Origin: an uncultured Oscillospiraceae bacterium
GTDB lineage: Bacteria; Bacillota; Clostridia; Oscillospirales; Oscillospiraceae
Direction of reading: 5' to 3'
Length of the DNA: 36,847 nt
Assembly (NCBI GenBank): GCA_910579485.1
Contig: CAJTVO010000014.1
Location: 1 to 36,847, forward strand
The notes under the pieces were generated by a model. It ran no database searches. It saw only the letters and a list, made by a program, of their open reading frames with translations, and was not told the origin of the DNA. The stretch's first letter is position 1, and the number at the start of each line of letters is the position of its first letter. Both the position numbers and the translations under genes were made by a program. Below are positions 34,286 through 36,847 of this stretch, piece by piece.

Positions 34286-35171
34286 TTTTGACCCTCCTGT
34301 CCTCATAATAATCATTCCACGAGCAGCTATTAAACGCCGCTTTGATGTTGACCCAACGGGCAAACCGTCGTTGCTCCTCTGTTGGCTCCCCGCCGTCATA
34401 GTCCCGGTACGGCTGGGCAAAAGGCGTTATCCCCATGCCTCGCAGGGCCTCCACCCGCCGATGGGCATCCGCTACATCCTGTACCAGCACATAAGCCCAT
34501 AGCCGGGATTTCGCAACTCCAGCCTCTCTGAGATATGCCGCCGCCTGCTCCACTACAGGGAGCATGGCGTTGGTATCGCAAGACATACGCACAAAACGGA
34601 TCCAGCGGAGTCTTGCCAACAGCTTGGCCGTCTCCGGCGTAATCAGCCGGGCGTCCAGCCCCTGATTGAAGTCCACCCAGATTTTCTGACCACCCATACG
34701 GTCTATCTGCTCCAGCCCAAAATCGGACGCCAGCACATTGTTGTCCAGAAAGACGATTTCCCGGCTGTCCGGACGTTTGACCTGCTCCCAGGTAGCCGCC
34801 GGATGGATATTTCCCTCCTTGCGGGGAACTACGCACCAAGGACAGTTACGAATACATCCACGGGTCAGGAAGCCGATGGCCTTCGTGTAATCCGGGTAAA
34901 TACTGTAATCCGGGAAGGCGGTCTCCACCTCTGGGGGCAGGGAGCGGTAGTCCTTGTAGCCCGTCCCTCCGGTGATAATCTCACTGGCGTCGATTGCGGT
35001 AGCAAAGTCCGGCGTGAATGTGAACACCTTGGACAGATACACCCGGTCGTAGTGTTCAAAGCCGCTCCACCACTCCACGGTATCCCCCTGTGCCTTGTGC
35101 CAGGCGGATAACCGCATGAGGGCCAGGTTTGGGAACCCATGCCCGTCAACCTCGATTAACCCGATCTTCAC
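34275..35171 (-). CDS. Radical SAM protein
   Basis: 298 aa from GTG at 35171 (GGAGGTG before it; the stop TGA of repA overlaps this codon). N-terminal alpha/beta region (MKIGLIEVDGHGFPNLALMRLSAWH... ITGGTGY) resembles the B12-binding-like domain of MiaB/B12-radical SAM proteins. RGCIRNCPWCVVP gives C106-x3-C110-x2-C113, the [4Fe-4S] site that cleaves S-adenosylmethionine. IWVDFNQGLDARL and FVRMSCDTNAML are strand motifs of the barrel. The substrate is unknown. Coupling to the replication gene is unexpected. Confidence 0.88.
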   Translation of the reverse strand: MKIGLIEVDGHGFPNLALMRLSAWHKAQGDTVEWWSGFEHYDRVYLSKVFTFTPDFATAIDASEIITGGTGYKDYRSLPPEVETAFPDYSIYPDYTKAIGFLTRGCIRNCPWCVVPRKEGNIHPAATWEQVKRPDSREIVFLDNNVLASDFGLEQIDRMGGQKIWVDFNQGLDARLITPETAKLLARLRWIRFVRMSCDTNAMLPVVEQAAAYLREAGVAKSRLWAYVLVQDVADAHRRVEALRGMGITPFAQPYRDYDGGEPTEEQRRFARWVNIKAAFNSCSWNDYYEDRRVKNGI

Positions 35172-36178
35172 GGCATCACCTCCTGGGCCATGTCGTGGGC
35201 AACCTGGGATGCGTAATACTGGCCGATGGTGACAGGCGCATTGTAGAGTGCCGACAGCGTATAAGCGCGGATATTCCCGACCTGTGTGGTGTTGTTTCGC
35301 AGGCACTCCATCACATACTCGATGTGCATCTTGTCCAGCTTCAGGAGCCGGCTGCGAACCACATTGGTCGGCACATCCTCCTGATTGACCCGGATGGTTT
35401 CCCGCCCACTGCAACAGGTCTCCACCATCAGTTCCACATAGCAGTCGATCAGATCTTGCTCATAGGGGTTCTCCTGGAGCAGCAGGTCATAGGAGATATT
35501 TTCACAGATCAACTCCCTGTATGCAGCTATCTGATCCATCCTATCCCGTCGTGGCTGTGTGCGCCGAGGGTGCGGTGGGGGCGTGGGGGCTGGGGGATAG
35601 ATAGAAGATTCAGTATCACTTAATTCAGTATCATTCTTATCAGTCTTATTAGGGTCGGGTTCTGCGAAGTCTTGACCTCGCCGTTGCCGAAATCTTGACT
35701 TCGGAATTTCAGAAGTCAAGGCTTCTACATCCTCCCGAAGTCCAGACTTCGGAATTTCAGAAGTCTGGGCAGACGGCGCAGACGGGGGGATTGGGAGCTG
35801 CTGCTCAGGTTCCGGCGGCAGGGTGAAGTTCATAACATAGATCCGAGTCGGTTTCCCCTGACCCTGCTTGCGGCGCTCAATCAGCCCGATCCCGTTGGGC
35901 TTGTCCAACTCCTTAAAGAGCCGGATAACCTTATCCTTGCCGTTGCCCAGCATCTCAACGGCATCCTCCAGTGTGAAGTAGATGTAGACTTTTCCGTCCT
36001 TGTCCAGCCAGCCGTTACGGACGGATAACCCCATGCGATCCAGCATCAACCCATACAACACCTTGGCTTCCATGGAGACGCTCTTGAATCGCCGGTCTGT
36101 GAACAAGGTCTTGGGAATCCGATAGAAACTGTACTGCTCGGCCTCATTGCCGTAAAAGTAATCCAGTTCCAGTGACAT
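35168..36178 (-). CDS. repA: RepA_N-type replication initiator
   Basis: 336 aa. Residues ~1-120 (FYRIPKTLFTDRRFKSVSMEAKVLYGLMLDRMGLSVRNGW...YFTLEDAVEMLGNGKDKVIRLFKELD) match the N-terminal domain of RepA from Gram-positive plasmids and ICEs, a DnaD-like winged helix that binds the origin. A repeated linker (SEIPKSGLRED / SEIPKSRFRQ) and PNKTDKNDTELSDTES separate it from the ~120-residue C-terminal domain. It would allow replication of the excised circle. GAGAGG precedes the ATG and an intrinsic terminator lies just upstream. Confidence 0.88.
   Translation of the reverse strand: MSLELDYFYGNEAEQYSFYRIPKTLFTDRRFKSVSMEAKVLYGLMLDRMGLSVRNGWLDKDGKVYIYFTLEDAVEMLGNGKDKVIRLFKELDKPNGIGLIERRKQGQGKPTRIYVMNFTLPPEPEQQLPIPPSAPSAQTSEIPKSGLREDVEALTSEIPKSRFRQRRGQDFAEPDPNKTDKNDTELSDTESSIYPPAPTPPPHPRRTQPRRDRMDQIAAYRELICENISYDLLLQENPYEQDLIDCYVELMVETCCSGRETIRVNQEDVPTNVVRSRLLKLDKMHIEYVMECLRNNTTQVGNIRAYTLSALYNAPVTIGQYYASQVAHDMAQEVMP
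35694..35768. repeat. Palindrome cluster inside repA, candidate origin
   Basis: CTTGACTTC-9-GAAGTCAAG (35694-35720) and CCAGACTTC-9-GAAGTCTGG (35742-35768) are 27-bp palindromes sharing GGAATTTCA as centre. CCGAAGTC-2-GACTTCGG overlaps the second (35736-35753). They lie in the linker-coding part of repA, where RepA_N plasmids carry their origin. Confidence 0.7.
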
Positions 36179-36212
36179 GGTTGACCTCTCCTTTTTACCC
36201 CAAAACGAAAAA

Positions 36213-36249
36213 AGCCCCCTGACGGATATTTTTTATCCGTCAGGGGGCT
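36213..36249 (-). terminator. Intrinsic terminator just upstream of repA
   Basis: A perfect 16-bp stem (36213-36228 with 36234-36249), loop of five bases, followed on the minus strand by TTTTTCGTTTTG. It ends about 35 bp before the repA start codon, so it acts in the repA leader. Confidence 0.85.
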
Positions 36250-36400
36250 GCGCTTTGAGAAAATGGATATAATAAAGAGCCCCCCGAAAACTGACATCAA
36301 TCGTCAATTTTCGGGGGTAAATGGTTTTCTGAAGTGCCATGCTATGTATGTCCGGCGAAAACCCAACCGGCGGCGGGATATGAGTGCTTTCGACTGTCAC
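36233..36400 (-). CDS. 55-codon leader ORF upstream of repA
   Basis: Frame: GTG at 36400, ending TAA inside the terminator loop. The product begins MTVESTHIPPPVGFSPDIHS and continues MALQKTIYPRKLTIDVSF; an inner ATG gives a 35-aa version. It spans the first hairpin and ends in the second. GGAG touches the GTG, so the start is uncertain. Translation would disturb both hairpins, which fits a role in control of repA more than a functional protein. Confidence 0.5.
   Translation of the reverse strand: MTVESTHIPPPVGFSPDIHSMALQKTIYPRKLTIDVSFRGALYYIHFLKAQPPDG
36281..36317 (-). promoter_or_regulatory. First hairpin of the repA leader
   Basis: CCCCCGAAAA-T/C-TGAC pairs with GTCA-G/A-TTTTCGGGGG, a 15-bp stem with one G-U, seven-base loop, then GCTCTTTATT on the minus strand (terminator-like but with a weak T-tract). 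It is 30 bp upstream of the strong terminator. Confidence 0.65.
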
Positions 36401-36428
36401 CTCCTGTCATATTAAAGCTGTCATAGGT

Positions 36429-36479
36429 GGACTAAATCAGCGCAACCGCTTGTGGTACAAGGGCTTGCTGGTTTAGTCC
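36429..36479. repeat. Imperfect 51-bp palindrome at the end of the truncated recombinase
   Basis: GGACTAAATCAGC (36429-36441) and GCTGGTTTAGTCC (36467-36479) pair with one mismatch, and the inside (ACCGCTTGT with ACAAGGGCTT) pairs partly. It overlaps the last codons of the recombinase frame. It could be an element-end, recombination or replication site. Confidence 0.6.
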
Positions 36480-36845
36480 TATTATGTCACAGTCGTTCCG
36501 TAACATCCGATAGATCACGGCCTGGGTGATCGGCTTCCCGCGCTGGCCAGTGACGCCGTGCTTTCGGAAGAGCTCGACCAGCTCCTTCGTCTGGGCCCCG
36601 GCGTTGTGCATCCGGAAGGCTTCCCGGACAACGGCAGCCTTCTCCTCGTCGACGATGATGTGCTTCTCGTCGTCCACCGTGTAGCCGATCGGCAGCGGCG
36701 CCCCACAATACTGTCCCTTTTTCGCGGTCTCCCTCATGCCCCTGACGATCTTCTGCCGGAGGTCTGCGGAGTAATACTCAGCCAGGCCTTCCAGAACGCT
36801 CTCCAGGATGATCCCCTCCGGCCCCTCCGGGACAGACTCCTCAGC
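36432..36845 (-). pseudogene. Large serine recombinase, 3'-truncated fragment
   Basis: Open from the window edge for 137 residues. EGIILESVLEGLAEYYSADLRQ is the end of the resolvase domain/helix E, and GMRETAKKGQYCGAPLPIGYTVDDE... GVTGQRGKPITQAVIYRMLRN is the recombinase domain. After MLRN relatives continue (KYIGEYRF-like) into a zinc ribbon; here only DCDIIGLNQQALVPQAVALI and a stop follow. The DNA-binding C-terminus is lost, so it is probably inactive. The break marks an insertion or deletion boundary. Confidence 0.8.
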
Positions 36846-36847
36846 AT

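Overview
The window reads as the core of an integrative and conjugative element (ICE) in a gut-type clostridial Firmicute, most likely Oscillospiraceae or a relative. This rests on GC-rich coding sequence with strong AGGAGG ribosome sites, a RepA_N-type initiator, a Gram-positive type IV secretion set (VirB2/VirB6/VirB4/VirD4-like), a sortase with a giant Cna-B adhesin ending in LPKTG, and S-layer-homology and DUF-family proteins common in that group. The host assignment is inference.

Almost every gene is on the minus strand, so the element reads from right to left. 36.8-35.2 kb: a 3'-truncated serine recombinase, a structured leader with a 55-codon ORF and two hairpins, then repA with a palindrome cluster inside the gene. 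35.2-33.7 kb: a radical SAM protein and a 179-aa protein coupled to repA, closed by a strong terminator. 33.6-32.3 kb: SEC-C and zinc-ribbon proteins with their own promoters. 32.3-18 kb: the transfer operon. It has a near-consensus promoter preceded by two 19-bp direct repeats and followed by a leader with two tandem terminators and a competing outer stem. The genes are VirB2-like, VirB6-like, a secreted or membrane protein, PrgI-VirB4 fusion, a small ORF, three accessory proteins, VirD4-like ATPase, an S1-type protein, a membrane protein and a sortase.

18-6.4 kb: surface module, with an SLH/transglutaminase-like exoprotein and a 2259-residue thioester/Cna-B adhesin whose gene is split by a 2668-bp group II intron carrying an intact LtrA-type protein. 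The two exon pieces join in frame, so they are one gene. An HD-GYP protein follows. 6.4-2.2 kb: a C39-type peptidase probably used for wall penetration during transfer, a DUF2325 protein, and two small plus-strand genes (zinc ribbon, MmcQ/YjbR). 2.0-0 kb: a zinc-finger protein and sigma-70-like factor, then plus-strand LURP-one-like and DUF4317 genes that may be flanking chromosome.

The sortase, transglutaminase-like protein and adhesin probably work together to build a covalently attached surface fibre on the donor. The secretion genes supply the mating channel, and RepA supports replication of the excised element. No relaxase and no intact integrase are visible, so the element is either incomplete here or continues outside the window. 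Three transfer genes (C39 peptidase, VirD4 and the 508-aa protein) have a well-placed Shine-Dalgarno sequence in front of a non-standard start (CTG, ATC, ACG), an unusual shared property.
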